27,838 bases of DNA from SVFI01 sp045535935. GTDB lineage: Bacteria > Bacillota > Clostridia > Lachnospirales > Lachnospiraceae. The stretch covers positions 1 to 27,838 of the forward strand of contig JAZSMO010000006.1 of the NCBI GenBank assembly GCA_045535935.1, in the 5' to 3' direction. The notes below the pieces were generated by a model that was not told the DNA's origin, did not search any database, and worked only from the letters and a program-made list of their open reading frames with translations. This document shows positions 16,038 to 25,071 of the stretch, piece by piece. Each line of letters opens with the position of its first letter. Within the stretch, counting starts at the first letter, position 1. Made by a program: the position numbers and the translations under genes.

Positions 16038-16072
16038 ACCCCGGTCAATCCTTAGATTGTACCGGGGTTTTT
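16038..16072 (+). terminator. Terminator after the small membrane-protein gene
   Basis: Stem ACCCCGGT + CAATC pairing with GATTG + ACCGGGGT (13 bp with a one-base bulge), loop CTTA, followed by TTTTTC. Lies 14 nt after the stop. Confidence 0.9.
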
Positions 16073-16115
16073 CATTGAAATTTTTCTTCTGACATCTGTT
16101 GCCGGCCATGCTCCG

Positions 16116-17519
16116 TTACTTCATGTCCACATCTGCCTGCCACGCTGTTATGGCATCATACACGGCTCTTGTCTCTTCATCATCCTGTCCGCTCAGATAA
16201 TATCGTCTACTCGGTGTTTCGATACGAAGGAATACATCATTTCTCGGATCGAGGAAAACCGTGCAGTTTCCTTCCTCCGCAATGCTCCAACTGCCTTTTT
16301 TGAGGTTTTCCATCGCAGTTCCGCTGTTTCTGGACATCTTCGGAAGCTCATCAAGAAGCTCCGCCTCCTCTATGGCGGGCATGGAAATCACATATTCTTC
16401 CCGCAAATGATTTGCTACAATCCTATTCTCATCCGCCACAAGCTGAATCGGCGTAAACTCAAGCATAATAACCCATATGGATATAATCGGAAGGGAAAGC
16501 AATGTCACCCCTGCAAAAGCCATCATTGCCTTGCCGCCCCCGGTTGCCATATTCATGGTCGTCCCGATTCCCACACGTTTTTCCACCATGGAATGACGGT
16601 CTTTCGGATTGTAATACAGCATTCCCCAAATCCAGTAATCATCATTGTCCTCGCTTGTCACTTTGTCTCTTTTTGTCTCGTAGGCTTTATCCAGTGCCAC
16701 TTTCTTCTTTACCATCCATATCAGCGGTATCATCGTCCCCAACAAATAACCGCCGCTCGCCCACCAAAACATCTGGGTAAATCTGCCCCACTCATCCACA
16801 CAAAACAGCAGCCATACCATGTAACCGACATTGACCCAGGAGCATAATACCCACAAATTCTTGTATAAATTCTTTTTGGCACGGCTGTAATTCACATTGA
16901 CATCACTGTCAGAACTGATAATCTGCGTTTTCTGCCGATCCTGCCACACTGCAATTCCCCAAAACAGAAAGGAAATCCCTGCAAATGTAAGCATCACGAC
17001 AAAAAGAGGCTGACGGTGCGATCCGAAATCCCCAAAAATGATCCAAATCGGCAATATGACACTTGTGACACATTGTAAAATAAAGTGATACCACTTTACA
17101 CGCCGTATCGTTCCGGCGGATTTTATCTCCACTTCCACATCTGCTGTGGTCTCCGTCTGCCACTCTTTTTCTCTTTTTATTTCCTTCAACTTTCCGTTGG
17201 CAATCGCAAACGGCACAAAAAAGATAAAGATGGAAATTGTCATCCAAAGCATCCACACAGCAACAACTATGGATTCCCACGGCAGAAAAAGTGCCGGAAT
17301 CGGAAATATAAGCATCACCCACAGACTCCTTTTCATCTGCTTTTGGTAAACTGCTGTAATCTCCTTAATTTCAGGCGCACTCCTATGCTCTTTTGGAACC
17401 GTCACTCCATAGTAAATTCCTTTTTTCGACTCCGCCTCATTTTTCACCAAAACATACATGATAAGTACGAACGGATACATACAAATGCACAAAATCAAAC
17501 CTGTAATACTGATACTCAT
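16116..17519 (-). CDS. Multi-pass membrane protein with DUF5808-type segment
   Basis: A 467-aa integral membrane protein with about eight hydrophobic helices and a cytosolic C-terminal region. The stretch DDYWIWGMLYYNPKDRHSMV then EKRVGIGTTMNMA matches the DUF5808 signature (YWxxGxxYYNPxDxxxxVxKRxGxGxTxN). This family (often with DUF1648-like helices) is found next to YtrA-type GntR regulators in Firmicutes. The start overlaps the GntR stop by 4 nt (ATGA). A role in sensing or resisting a membrane-active compound is possible by context; no enzymatic motif is visible. Confidence 0.75.
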   Translation of the reverse strand: MSISITGLILCICMYPFVLIMYVLVKNEAESKKGIYYGVTVPKEHRSAPEIKEITAVYQKQMKRSLWVMLIFPIPALFLPWESIVVAVWMLWMTISIFIFFVPFAIANGKLKEIKREKEWQTETTADVEVEIKSAGTIRRVKWYHFILQCVTSVILPIWIIFGDFGSHRQPLFVVMLTFAGISFLFWGIAVWQDRQKTQIISSDSDVNVNYSRAKKNLYKNLWVLCSWVNVGYMVWLLFCVDEWGRFTQMFWWASGGYLLGTMIPLIWMVKKKVALDKAYETKRDKVTSEDNDDYWIWGMLYYNPKDRHSMVEKRVGIGTTMNMATGGGKAMMAFAGVTLLSLPIISIWVIMLEFTPIQLVADENRIVANHLREEYVISMPAIEEAELLDELPKMSRNSGTAMENLKKGSWSIAEEGNCTVFLDPRNDVFLRIETPSRRYYLSGQDDEETRAVYDAITAWQADVDMK

Positions 17520-17896
17520 ACTTTTCCTCTCCCCTTTTCAAAATATTTATCTACAATCCCGACAAAGTCATCTCTTGTCATCCCCTTAACCTTCGCCTCT
17601 GATACGAGTCTGGCAAGTTCCTGCTCTGATTCTGTCGTAAGACCTTTTGTCTGCTCAAAATTCTCTTTTACCCGCACACCGTTTCGCCGATCGGTAATGA
17701 TATATCCTTCCTGCTTCAAAAGCTGATAAGCCTTATTCACCGTCATGGAATTGATACCGATCTCCTCTGCCAATGCGCGCACCGTCGGAAGCTTCTCCCC
17801 CGGTGCAAGCCGTCCGTCCGAAATTCCCATCACTATCTGATTTCTTATTTGCTTAAAGACCGGAATTTCCGATCCGTCCTGCAATGTTATAATCAT
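17516..17896 (-). CDS. GntR-family regulator (YtrA type)
   Basis: A 126-aa protein with an N-terminal winged helix (about 10-75): PVFKQIRNQIVMGI, GEKLPTVRALAEEIGINSMT and VNKAYQLLKQEGYI are the family marks. The C-terminal part is only about 50 aa of helix, the short YtrA type, with no ligand-binding domain of FadR or HutC kind. It is the first gene of a two-gene unit with the membrane protein and probably represses its own promoter through the palindrome upstream. Confidence 0.93.
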   Translation of the reverse strand: MIITLQDGSEIPVFKQIRNQIVMGISDGRLAPGEKLPTVRALAEEIGINSMTVNKAYQLLKQEGYIITDRRNGVRVKENFEQTKGLTTESEQELARLVSEAKVKGMTRDDFVGIVDKYFEKGRGKV

Positions 17897-17910
17897 TCTA
17901 TCGCCTCCAT

Positions 17911-17951
17911 TTTGTATTATTTATAGTAATACAAACAATACATACTGTCAA
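17911..17951 (-). promoter_or_regulatory. Promoter and palindromic operator of the GntR unit
   Basis: TTGACA (17951-17946), 17-nt spacer, TACTAT (17928-17923) on minus. The -10 is embedded in the perfect inverted repeat TTTGTATTA-N7-TAATACAAA (17911-17935), a TGTATTA-type site as bound by YtrA-group regulators. Confidence 0.8.
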
Positions 17952-17990
17952 CAAAAAAAGAAGCACTGCTGCAAAAGCAATGCTTCTTTG
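17952..17990 (-). terminator. Terminator of purL
   Basis: 9-bp stem AAAGAAGCA (17957-17965) / TGCTTCTTT (17981-17989); on minus the stem runs straight into a T tract (TTTTTTTG). It follows the purL stop by about 10 nt. Confidence 0.85.
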
Positions 17991-17998
17991 TACTTTTT

Positions 17999-20900
17999 TT
18001 ATTTAAAATAAGCCACACCGGATTCGAAGATCTTAAGATCCTGTTCACCGTAAATGTTGATTGCAACCGCCTCGTCGCGACGCTCTGCATGTGCCATCTT
18101 ACCGAAGCATCTTCCGTCCGGAGATGTGATACCTTCGATGGATGCGTAGGAACCGTTGACATTCCACTCTTCATCCATGGAAATGTTTCCGTTAAAGTCT
18201 GCATACTGTGTTGCCACCTGACCGTTTGCAAAAAGCTTGTCAATCCATTCCTTCGGAGCCACGAAACGGCCTTCACCGTGTGATGCAGGGCTGACATAGG
18301 TCTTTCCTACTTCTGCAAGTGACAACCATGGAGACTTGTTGGAAACAACCTTTGTATAAACCATCTTGGAAATGTGACGGTTGATCGTATTGAACGTCAG
18401 TGTCGGTGAATCTTCTTTCTGTCCGCAAACCTCACCGTAAGGTACAAGACCTAACTTGATCAGCGCCTGGAAACCATTACAGATACCAAGTGCAAGACCA
18501 TCTCTTTCATTTAACAGTTTCATCACTGCTTCCTTCATCTTTTCATTCTGGAATGCAGTTGCAAAGAACTTCGCAGAACCATCCGGCTCATCTCCTGCGG
18601 AGAATCCTCCCGGGAACATGATGATCTGTGCCTGTGCGATGGCTTTCTCAAACACATCCACGCTCTCACGGATATCTTCTGCTGTCATGTTCTTAAATAC
18701 TTTTGTGATCACATCTGCGCCGGCTCTCTCAAACGCTTTTGCAGAATCATACTCGCAGTTCGTACCCGGGAATACCGGAATAAATACCGTCGGGCGAGCT
18801 ACTTTATTCTTACATACGTAAATATCTTTTGTATCGTAAAGTCCTGTATTAACCGGATCGGTACCTTTTTCTGCTTTTGTAGGGAACACTTTCTCAAGCT
18901 TGGATGTCCAGCTTGCAAGAGCATCTTCTTCGCTGATTGTGACATCTTTGTATGTGAAGCCGCTTTCGGTTACCGTACCGACTTTTTTGTATGTGACAGC
19001 GATGTCACCAAGTTTATCTGCCGGAACTTCAGCCACAATATTACCGATTCCGTTTGCAAACAATTCTTCTGCCGTTAAGTTTTCATCGTAAGCCACACCG
19101 AGTTTGTTACCGAACGCCATCTTCGCTGTTGCAGCCACGATACCTTTGGCATCTACGCTGTAAGCAGATTTCAGTGTACCGTTTACAATCATAGTGTGAA
19201 GTGCTTCGTAAAGCGCCATCACCTCATCGTATTTCGGAAGATCGTATTCATCCTTCGGAATCTCAAATGCAACAAGTACATTACCAGCTTCTTTCAACTC
19301 CGGAGTAAGGATTTCCTGATGTTTTGCCACATCTACAGCAAATGACACAAGTGTCGGTGGTACATCAATATCGTTGAACGTACCTGACATACTGTCTTTT
19401 CCTCCGATACTCGGAAGGCCAAAGCCAAGCTGCGCATCATACGCACCGAGAAGTGCTGCGAACGGCTGACTCCAACGCTTTGGATCTTCTGTCATACGAC
19501 GGAAGTACTCCTGGAATGTGAAACGAACCTTTTTATAGTCACCACCGGAAGCAACAATCTTGGACAGTGACTCAAGCACTGCATAAACCGCTCCGTGGTA
19601 TGGGCTCCAGCTTGATAAATACGGATCGAAACCGTAGCTCATCATCGTAACTGTATCTGCTTTTCCTTTTAATACAGGAAGCTTTGCTACCATCGTCTGT
19701 GTCTCTGTCAGCTGATACTGACCGCCGTAAGGCATGTAAACGCTGCCCGCACCGATGGATGCATCGAACATTTCCACAAGACCTTTCTGGCTGCAGACAT
19801 TCAAATCATTTAATGTATCGAGGATTGCGCCCTTCACATCTCCGGCTTTCACATCCTCTGCCACCTTGTCGATGGATACTTTCTTGAAGTAATTGTCCTC
19901 CGGACTTGGCATATCCACGGAAACCGTTGTCTCCTGATGTGCACCGTTGGTATCCAGGAATGCTCTGGAAAGATTTACGATTTCTTTTCCTCTCCAGGAA
20001 AGAACAAGTCTCGGCTCAGCTGTCACCGTAGCAACCTGAACTGCTTCCAGGTTTTCCTCATCCGCATATTTCATGAACTCATCTACATTGGCCGGATCCA
20101 CAACAACCGCCATACGCTCCTGTGATTCGGAAATTGCAAGTTCCGTACCGTCAAGACCAGCGTATTTCTTCGGCACTTTATCAAGATCTACGATAAGTCC
20201 CGGTGCAAGCTCTCCGATGGCAACGGATACACCGCCGGCGCCGAAGTCGTTACATTTCTTAATCAGACGGCTGACTTCCTCACGACGGAACAGTCTCTGG
20301 ATTTTACGCTCTGTCGGCGCATTACCCTTCTGCACCTCAGCTCCGCAAGTCTCGATAGAGCTTGTAGTATGCACTTTGGAAGAACCTGTCGCACCGCCGC
20401 ATCCGTCGCGTCCGGTACGTCCGCCGAGTAATACGATGATATCGCCCGGATCGGATGTCTCACGGATAACATTCTTTCTCGGAGCAGCACCCATAACCGC
20501 ACCGATTTCCATTCTCTTAGCCACATAGTTCGGATGATACAGCTCTTTGACATAGCCTGTAGCAAGTCCGATCTGGTTACCGTAAGAAGAATAACCGCTT
20601 GCAGCTCCGCGAACGAGCTTCTTCTGGGAAAGTTTACCTTTCATTGTATCTGTCACAGGTACGGTCGGATCGGCTGCACCTGTAATACGCATTGCCTGAT
20701 ATACATAGCCACGACCTGAAAGCGGATCACGGATAGCTCCGCCAAGACAAGTAGCAGCTCCACCGAACGGCTCAATCTCTGTCGGATGGTTATGTGTTTC
20801 GTTTTTGAAGAAAATCAGCCATTCTTCTGTTTTTCCGTCCATCTCAACCGGAACAACGATAGAACATGCATTGATTTCTTCGGATTCTTCCATATCGTCA

Positions 20901-21772
20901 AGCTTGCCTTCTTTTTTGAGCTTACGCATCGCCATGAGCGCAAGATCCATCAAACAAACAAATTTATCATCTCTGCCCTTGAAAATCTCTTCTCTTGTCG
21001 CAAGATAATTCTCATAAGTTTCAACGATAGGCGCTTTATAATATCCATCATCAAATGCAACATCCTTAAGCTCCGTTGAGAATGTTGTATGACGACAATG
21101 GTCGGACCAGTATGTGTCGAGCACTCTGATCTCTGTCATGGACGGATCCCTGTTTTCCTCATTTTTGAAATAATTCTGAATATGAAGGAAGTCCTTGAAT
21201 GTCATTGCAAGACCAAGAGAATCGTATAACTCTTTCAGATCTGCCTCTGTCATATCTTTAAATCCGCCAAATATAATCACATCATCCGGCTCACTAAAGT
21301 CAGAAACAAGTGTTTCCGGTTTTGTCATTCCCGTTTCTCTGGAATCCACAGGGTTAATGCAGTAAGCTTTGATCTTTTCAAACTCCTCATCGGAAACCTG
21401 TCCCTCCAGCACATACGTAACCGCTGTCTGAATGATCGGTTCCTCATCCTCTTTCAAGAACTGTACACACTGTACCGCCGAGTCTGCTCTCTGATCAAAC
21501 TGTCCCGGAAGATATTCTACAGAAAAGATACGGGCTCCCTGCGCCACATCAAAACTTTCCTTGTACAAAATATCAACCGGCGGCTCACTGAACACCGTCT
21601 GACAAGCCTTCTCAAAAATCTCATCGGAAATATTTTCTACATCATAACGAATCAGAACTCTGACCTTGTCGATGTTAATTCCGAGATAATTTTTCAGATC
21701 TTCGTGCAATTCCTTTGCTTTTACCGCAAAATCTTCTTTTTTCTCTACGTAGATACGTCTTACCTCAGCCAT
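17999..21772 (-). CDS. purL: Phosphoribosylformylglycinamidine synthase, single-chain
   Basis: Step four of purine synthesis: FGAR + glutamine + ATP to FGAM. The 1257-aa chain joins a PurS-like N-terminus, the two-lobed ATP-binding synthase (NETHNHPTEIEPFGGAATC; GGRTGRDGCGGATGSSK) and a C-terminal glutaminase. In the glutaminase C1098 (GICNGFQ) is the nucleophile, with H1228 and E1230 (MAHAERRDE) completing the triad. Many Firmicutes split this enzyme into PurS/PurQ/PurL; the fused form occurs in Clostridia such as Lachnospiraceae. Start supported by GGAGGAG about 8 nt upstream. It stands alone, away from other pur genes. Confidence 0.98.
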   Translation of the reverse strand: MAEVRRIYVEKKEDFAVKAKELHEDLKNYLGINIDKVRVLIRYDVENISDEIFEKACQTVFSEPPVDILYKESFDVAQGARIFSVEYLPGQFDQRADSAVQCVQFLKEDEEPIIQTAVTYVLEGQVSDEEFEKIKAYCINPVDSRETGMTKPETLVSDFSEPDDVIIFGGFKDMTEADLKELYDSLGLAMTFKDFLHIQNYFKNEENRDPSMTEIRVLDTYWSDHCRHTTFSTELKDVAFDDGYYKAPIVETYENYLATREEIFKGRDDKFVCLMDLALMAMRKLKKEGKLDDMEESEEINACSIVVPVEMDGKTEEWLIFFKNETHNHPTEIEPFGGAATCLGGAIRDPLSGRGYVYQAMRITGAADPTVPVTDTMKGKLSQKKLVRGAASGYSSYGNQIGLATGYVKELYHPNYVAKRMEIGAVMGAAPRKNVIRETSDPGDIIVLLGGRTGRDGCGGATGSSKVHTTSSIETCGAEVQKGNAPTERKIQRLFRREEVSRLIKKCNDFGAGGVSVAIGELAPGLIVDLDKVPKKYAGLDGTELAISESQERMAVVVDPANVDEFMKYADEENLEAVQVATVTAEPRLVLSWRGKEIVNLSRAFLDTNGAHQETTVSVDMPSPEDNYFKKVSIDKVAEDVKAGDVKGAILDTLNDLNVCSQKGLVEMFDASIGAGSVYMPYGGQYQLTETQTMVAKLPVLKGKADTVTMMSYGFDPYLSSWSPYHGAVYAVLESLSKIVASGGDYKKVRFTFQEYFRRMTEDPKRWSQPFAALLGAYDAQLGFGLPSIGGKDSMSGTFNDIDVPPTLVSFAVDVAKHQEILTPELKEAGNVLVAFEIPKDEYDLPKYDEVMALYEALHTMIVNGTLKSAYSVDAKGIVAATAKMAFGNKLGVAYDENLTAEELFANGIGNIVAEVPADKLGDIAVTYKKVGTVTESGFTYKDVTISEEDALASWTSKLEKVFPTKAEKGTDPVNTGLYDTKDIYVCKNKVARPTVFIPVFPGTNCEYDSAKAFERAGADVITKVFKNMTAEDIRESVDVFEKAIAQAQIIMFPGGFSAGDEPDGSAKFFATAFQNEKMKEAVMKLLNERDGLALGICNGFQALIKLGLVPYGEVCGQKEDSPTLTFNTINRHISKMVYTKVVSNKSPWLSLAEVGKTYVSPASHGEGRFVAPKEWIDKLFANGQVATQYADFNGNISMDEEWNVNGSYASIEGITSPDGRCFGKMAHAERRDEAVAINIYGEQDLKIFESGVAYFK

Positions 21773-21838
21773 CTGATGACTCCTCCATCTAAAATGTTTT
21801 CCTATTATTTATGTCGTACTTTAAAACATACCATTTTC

Positions 21839-21866
21839 ATTATACAAAAACTTCGCTTTTTTTCAA
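21839..21866 (-). promoter_or_regulatory. Promoter of purL
   Basis: TTGAAA (21866-21861), 16-nt spacer, TATAAT (21844-21839) on minus, about 65 nt before the ATG. No purine riboswitch core is visible in the leader. Confidence 0.75.
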
Positions 21867-22510
21867 CCTATTGCGCCAACTTACTTTATATTTCGTGTGT
21901 TTTTTATTTTTATTCTCATTTTATCTTGTGGTTAACGTAATAATCAACCACAATATCTTGTGGTGGCGTTATTTAACTTGAATTTACAAAGAAAAAGGGG
22001 CCGGTTACCCTTATTACATAATTTTTTCTACATTATGTAAACCATGCACAAAATATCTTGTGTTTTTCTTATTTTTTTGCTAACGCATTTTTGTTGACTG
22101 ATTCGGATAACATTTTTTATGACACTATCGACTTTTTTCACATTTTTCAGTAAAATCAACATCTATACCACGTGCTATTTTAATTTTTACGCAAAATGAA
22201 TTTCTGCTTCCTTCTCATATTTGCAATTTCCCCAAAAATATCTGTTGTTGTGATTTGTGTTTTTAAAAATACATAATATTGTGTTATTTTTGACCCAAAA
22301 GGACTATATATTGTGTTTCTCTTAGTTTCCTTATATTAAATCACTTTTGTAATTTTGTGTTATGTTAACCAGTTTTATGTCACCCTGTTATCCGACAACA
22401 AATAAAACACGCTCGTTATTATAATTCAATCCAAAACACTATCAGAAAATATAGGGGATTCTTATCAGAAAAAACAAGAAGAGGGAGCAAAAACACGAAG
22501 AGGCGAGGAC
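21867..22510. other. AT-rich gene-free region with short inverted repeats
   Basis: About 640 bp with no credible ORF. It holds several TTGTG boxes preceded by A/T (near 21926, 21958, 22058, 22281, 22312, 22358). Two lie in dyads: CCACAA-N4-TTGTGG (21948-21963) and CACAA-N6-TTGTG (22047-22062). A separate perfect dyad TTACATAAT-N9-ATTATGTAA lies at 22014-22040. No tRNA, riboswitch or known mobile-element end was recognised. Confidence 0.6.
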
Positions 22511-22558
22511 AACAAAAAAATTCCGGAAACATGTACCGTAATACATATTTCCGGAATT
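22511..22558 (-). terminator. Terminator of the GH5 gene
   Basis: 11-bp stem AATTCCGGAAA (22519-22529) / TTTCCGGAATT (22548-22558), extended by five more pairs after one mismatch, loop of 6; on minus it is followed by TTTTTTTGTTG. Located 40 nt after the gene. Confidence 0.92.
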
Positions 22559-22597
22559 CAGTTTTAAATCATATACAAATTAAAACAAGGAGACAAA

Positions 22598-23632
22598 TTA
22601 TAATAATTTAATTAATTCATCTTTAATCGATGCCACATGGTCCTGTGTAAAACCGAAGTCCATCTTTTTGTAAGTCCATGCAGCTCGTCCAATCTGATGT
22701 CTCTCAAATGCTTCATGAATGTCTTTATACCAATTAACCGTACCTTCCACCGGTGCCTGGTCAATAACTCCATACTCACCACAGTAGAGCGGAACATCAT
22801 ATTTCTCAGCATGTGCGATAGCAGTCGCAAAAATTGCATCAAAGAATGTGCTGTCCATCTTAGTTACACCCGGATAACGGAAATGCTCTGAAGATCCCGC
22901 CGGGAAATTGTTATCATTGGCAAGCTTGATGTATTCATCAATAGTCAGCGGATAGTCACAATGGAATCCTGCCGGCATAAAATCCTGCCAGTATGCAGAC
23001 TGATGTGTAAAGATCTGCGGATCATAGCAATGGAAGTTGTAAACAATATTCTCATCGAGCGGCGGGTCAAGAAGCTGTACGGAAAGTACGTTGTTGTAAT
23101 TGATTCCGCCGATCAAAATCTTGATATCCTTAGAATACTTACGGATTACAAGCATCGCCTTCTTTGCAAGCGCATTCCACTCTTTTGCCACATTCGGGTC
23201 CACGATCTCGTTTAAGATTTCAAGCGCAAGTCTGTCTGCGTATTTCGCCGCATATCTTGCTGCCAGGTCATCCCAAAGCTTTAAGAAACGCTCCTGAAGC
23301 GCTTCATTCTGGAAAAATCCTGCACTGTACTCCAAATCATCAAATACATAGCCTGCTGTTTTATGCAGGTCGAGAATCATATTTAAATTGTATTTTTCAC
23401 ACCAGGCAAGACACTGATCAAGATATTTGTAATTTTCCTCAATTCTCTCGCCTTCCTCTGTCTCGATGAGATTGTAATCCATCGGTACTCGGATATGATC
23501 CACACCCCAAGATGCGATTTCTTTGATGTCGTCCTCCACGATAAATGTGTCATAGTGCTCAATCTCATGACAGCACTGTGAAATCCAGCCACCTAAATTA
23601 ATTCCTTTGTAGTAACCCTCAAATTTCTTCAT
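22598..23632 (-). CDS. Glycoside hydrolase family 5 enzyme, cytosolic
   Basis: A 344-aa TIM-barrel glycosidase with no signal peptide and no carbohydrate-binding module. Early motif GINLGGWISQ and HIRVPMDYNLIE; acid/base E142 in ALEILNE; YNFHCYDP with the His/Tyr near the active site; nucleophile E286 in YCGEYGV; W after (AAWTYKK). Because it stays inside the cell it should cut short imported beta-glucan or glucoside oligomers rather than polymer. The subfamily and linkage cannot be fixed here. AAGGAG about 10 nt before the ATG. Single gene with its own strong terminator. Confidence 0.88.
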   Translation of the reverse strand: MKKFEGYYKGINLGGWISQCCHEIEHYDTFIVEDDIKEIASWGVDHIRVPMDYNLIETEEGERIEENYKYLDQCLAWCEKYNLNMILDLHKTAGYVFDDLEYSAGFFQNEALQERFLKLWDDLAARYAAKYADRLALEILNEIVDPNVAKEWNALAKKAMLVIRKYSKDIKILIGGINYNNVLSVQLLDPPLDENIVYNFHCYDPQIFTHQSAYWQDFMPAGFHCDYPLTIDEYIKLANDNNFPAGSSEHFRYPGVTKMDSTFFDAIFATAIAHAEKYDVPLYCGEYGVIDQAPVEGTVNWYKDIHEAFERHQIGRAAWTYKKMDFGFTQDHVASIKDELIKLL

Positions 23633-23659
23633 GTCACCTTCTCCTTTTTGTTTTTTTGA

Positions 23660-23694
23660 ATTATATCTCTAATATGATAGCTCTTATATCATAT
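23660..23694 (-). promoter_or_regulatory. Putative promoter and operator of the GH5 gene
   Basis: TATAAT at 23665-23660 on minus has no good -35. Where the -35 would be lies a perfect dyad ATATGATA-N7-TATCATAT (23672-23694). This layout suits control by a regulator bound at the dyad. Confidence 0.5.
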
Positions 23695-23711
23695 TTTTGT
23701 CTTTTTTAACA

Positions 23712-24656
23712 CTATTGTGTCATAAGCAAATATACAAAATATGCTGCATAGCATGCAAGCATGATAGCGCCGCCTTTTCGCGACAGCAAATGCTTCTTAC
23801 CGCAAAGAACCATCAGCAGCACCATGGAAACAATACAAAGCACTGCATCAAACAGGAATGCAGAGGCGAATTCCACCGGCGTAATCAGTGCCACCGTACC
23901 AAGCACGAACAAAATATTGAAAATATTACTTCCGAGAATATTACCTACCGCAATATCCGCATTTCCCTTCCGCGCCGCCGTCGCCGATGTAATCAGTTCC
24001 GGAAGAGATGTTCCGAATGCCACGATAGTAAGACCGATCAAACGATCGTCCATCCCGAGCATGGATGCAATAATCTTGGCATTATCCACGGTCAAATCAC
24101 TTCCATACACAACCGCAGCAAGTCCGCCGATGGTAAAGAGGATAAGAAGTAATACATTCTTTGTCTGCGGCACCTCTTCCTCCGCCGCTTCCTTTCTTCC
24201 CTTCAGTGCATCCTTGATCAGCTTGACCATAAAGAAAATCATAAATGCCCACAGAATAATACCGCACAAAAGATTCAGTTTTCCGAGGAATGCTCCCATC
24301 GCAAAAAGCACAACCGCAATTATGATATTAAACGGCATTTCAAACGTCATACTTGATTTTTGAATATGAAGAGGTACGATGCAAGCTGTAATACCGAGAA
24401 TCAGGAATACGTTTAAAAGATTACTTCCAAGCACATTCCCGATCGCAATTCCCGTTGTTCCCTGCAAAGCCGCCGAAATACTGATGGCCGCCTCAGGTGC
24501 ACTGGTTCCGAATGCTACGATTGTGAGACCGATAATCATCTGCGGTATTTTAAACTTCGTCGCTATACCGGAAGCTCCGCCGACAAAAAAATCTGCTCCT
24601 TTGATGAGCAACACAAAACCGACAATGATCAAAACTACACTTTTTAACGCTAACAT
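23712..24656 (-). CDS. CaCA-family Na+/Ca2+-type antiporter (YrbG-like)
   Basis: A 314-aa protein with about ten membrane helices in two inverted halves. Each half carries the alpha-repeat: GLTIVAFGTSAPEAAISI with GNVLGSNLLNVFLILG in the first, and GLTIVAFGTSLPELITSA with GNILGSNIFNILFVLG in the second. These bind the exchanged cation. The open frame extends to a TTG at 24683, but the ATG at 24656 (MLALKSVV) is the natural start, with AAGGAAGG shortly upstream. The transported ion is probably calcium coupled to sodium, by family only. No terminator was seen after the stop. Confidence 0.92.
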   Translation of the reverse strand: MLALKSVVLIIVGFVLLIKGADFFVGGASGIATKFKIPQMIIGLTIVAFGTSAPEAAISISAALQGTTGIAIGNVLGSNLLNVFLILGITACIVPLHIQKSSMTFEMPFNIIIAVVLFAMGAFLGKLNLLCGIILWAFMIFFMVKLIKDALKGRKEAAEEEVPQTKNVLLLILFTIGGLAAVVYGSDLTVDNAKIIASMLGMDDRLIGLTIVAFGTSLPELITSATAARKGNADIAVGNILGSNIFNILFVLGTVALITPVEFASAFLFDAVLCIVSMVLLMVLCGKKHLLSRKGGAIMLACYAAYFVYLLMTQ

Positions 24657-24681
24657 TTTCTCTCTACCTTCCTTAATATTC

Positions 24682-24717
24682 AATAAAAAAGCATGGATGA
24701 TTGTCTATCATCCATGC
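24682..24717 (-). terminator. Terminator after the 91-aa gene
   Basis: Perfect 11-bp stem GCATGGATGAT (24691-24701) / ATCATCCATGC (24707-24717), 5-nt loop; on minus followed by TTTTTTATTG. It separates the 91-aa gene from the antiporter. Confidence 0.93.
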
Positions 24718-24730
24718 ACTTCGTCATCTT

Positions 24731-25006
24731 TTACATTGCAAACACGGATTCAGCACCAAATAAACGGTCTGCATTATTCATACCCATCTGCATCTGCATT
24801 GCGAGAACCCCGGCAAAATCGGCTGTCTCACCAAATTCCAGCGGATTGGTCGTCTCGCCCGTATATTTGCTCTGTGCCTTTTCCGGCTGAATATGACTGC
24901 TGGTCACGTCATTATCAATCGCCGAAATACGATTCATGCTGCTGGCACTTACGCTGTTCGTATTATAAACATATGGTTGAAATCCTGAAATAGCACCGAT
25001 GCCCAT
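24731..25006 (-). CDS. Small protein of unknown function, next to the toxin locus
   Basis: A 91-aa soluble protein starting MGIGAISGFQPYVYNTNSVS, rich in Asn, Ser and Met, with a C-terminal helix (ADFAGVLAMQMQMGMNNADR). No signal peptide or membrane segment. I do not recognise a domain. Good AAAGGAG 7 nt before the ATG, its own promoter and a strong terminator indicate a real, separately expressed gene. Its position directly after the toxin/immunity modules leaves open a role with them (for example as a secretion partner), but nothing in the sequence proves it. Confidence 0.75.
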   Translation of the reverse strand: MGIGAISGFQPYVYNTNSVSASSMNRISAIDNDVTSSHIQPEKAQSKYTGETTNPLEFGETADFAGVLAMQMQMGMNNADRLFGAESVFAM

Positions 25007-25042
25007 ACAGTCACTCCTTTCGAAAAAGTTATACTTTTGTAT

Positions 25043-25071
25043 AGTATACTCCTCACGCTACTTTTTTTCAA
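25043..25071 (-). promoter_or_regulatory. Promoter of the 91-aa gene
   Basis: TTGAAA (25071-25066), 17-nt spacer, TATACT (25048-25043) on minus. It overlaps the 3' end of the toxin/immunity remnant. Confidence 0.65.

Noticed and set aside
21773..21900. A purine riboswitch before purL
   Set aside because: The leader from the promoter to the ATG is about 65 nt and lacks the conserved purine-aptamer loops.
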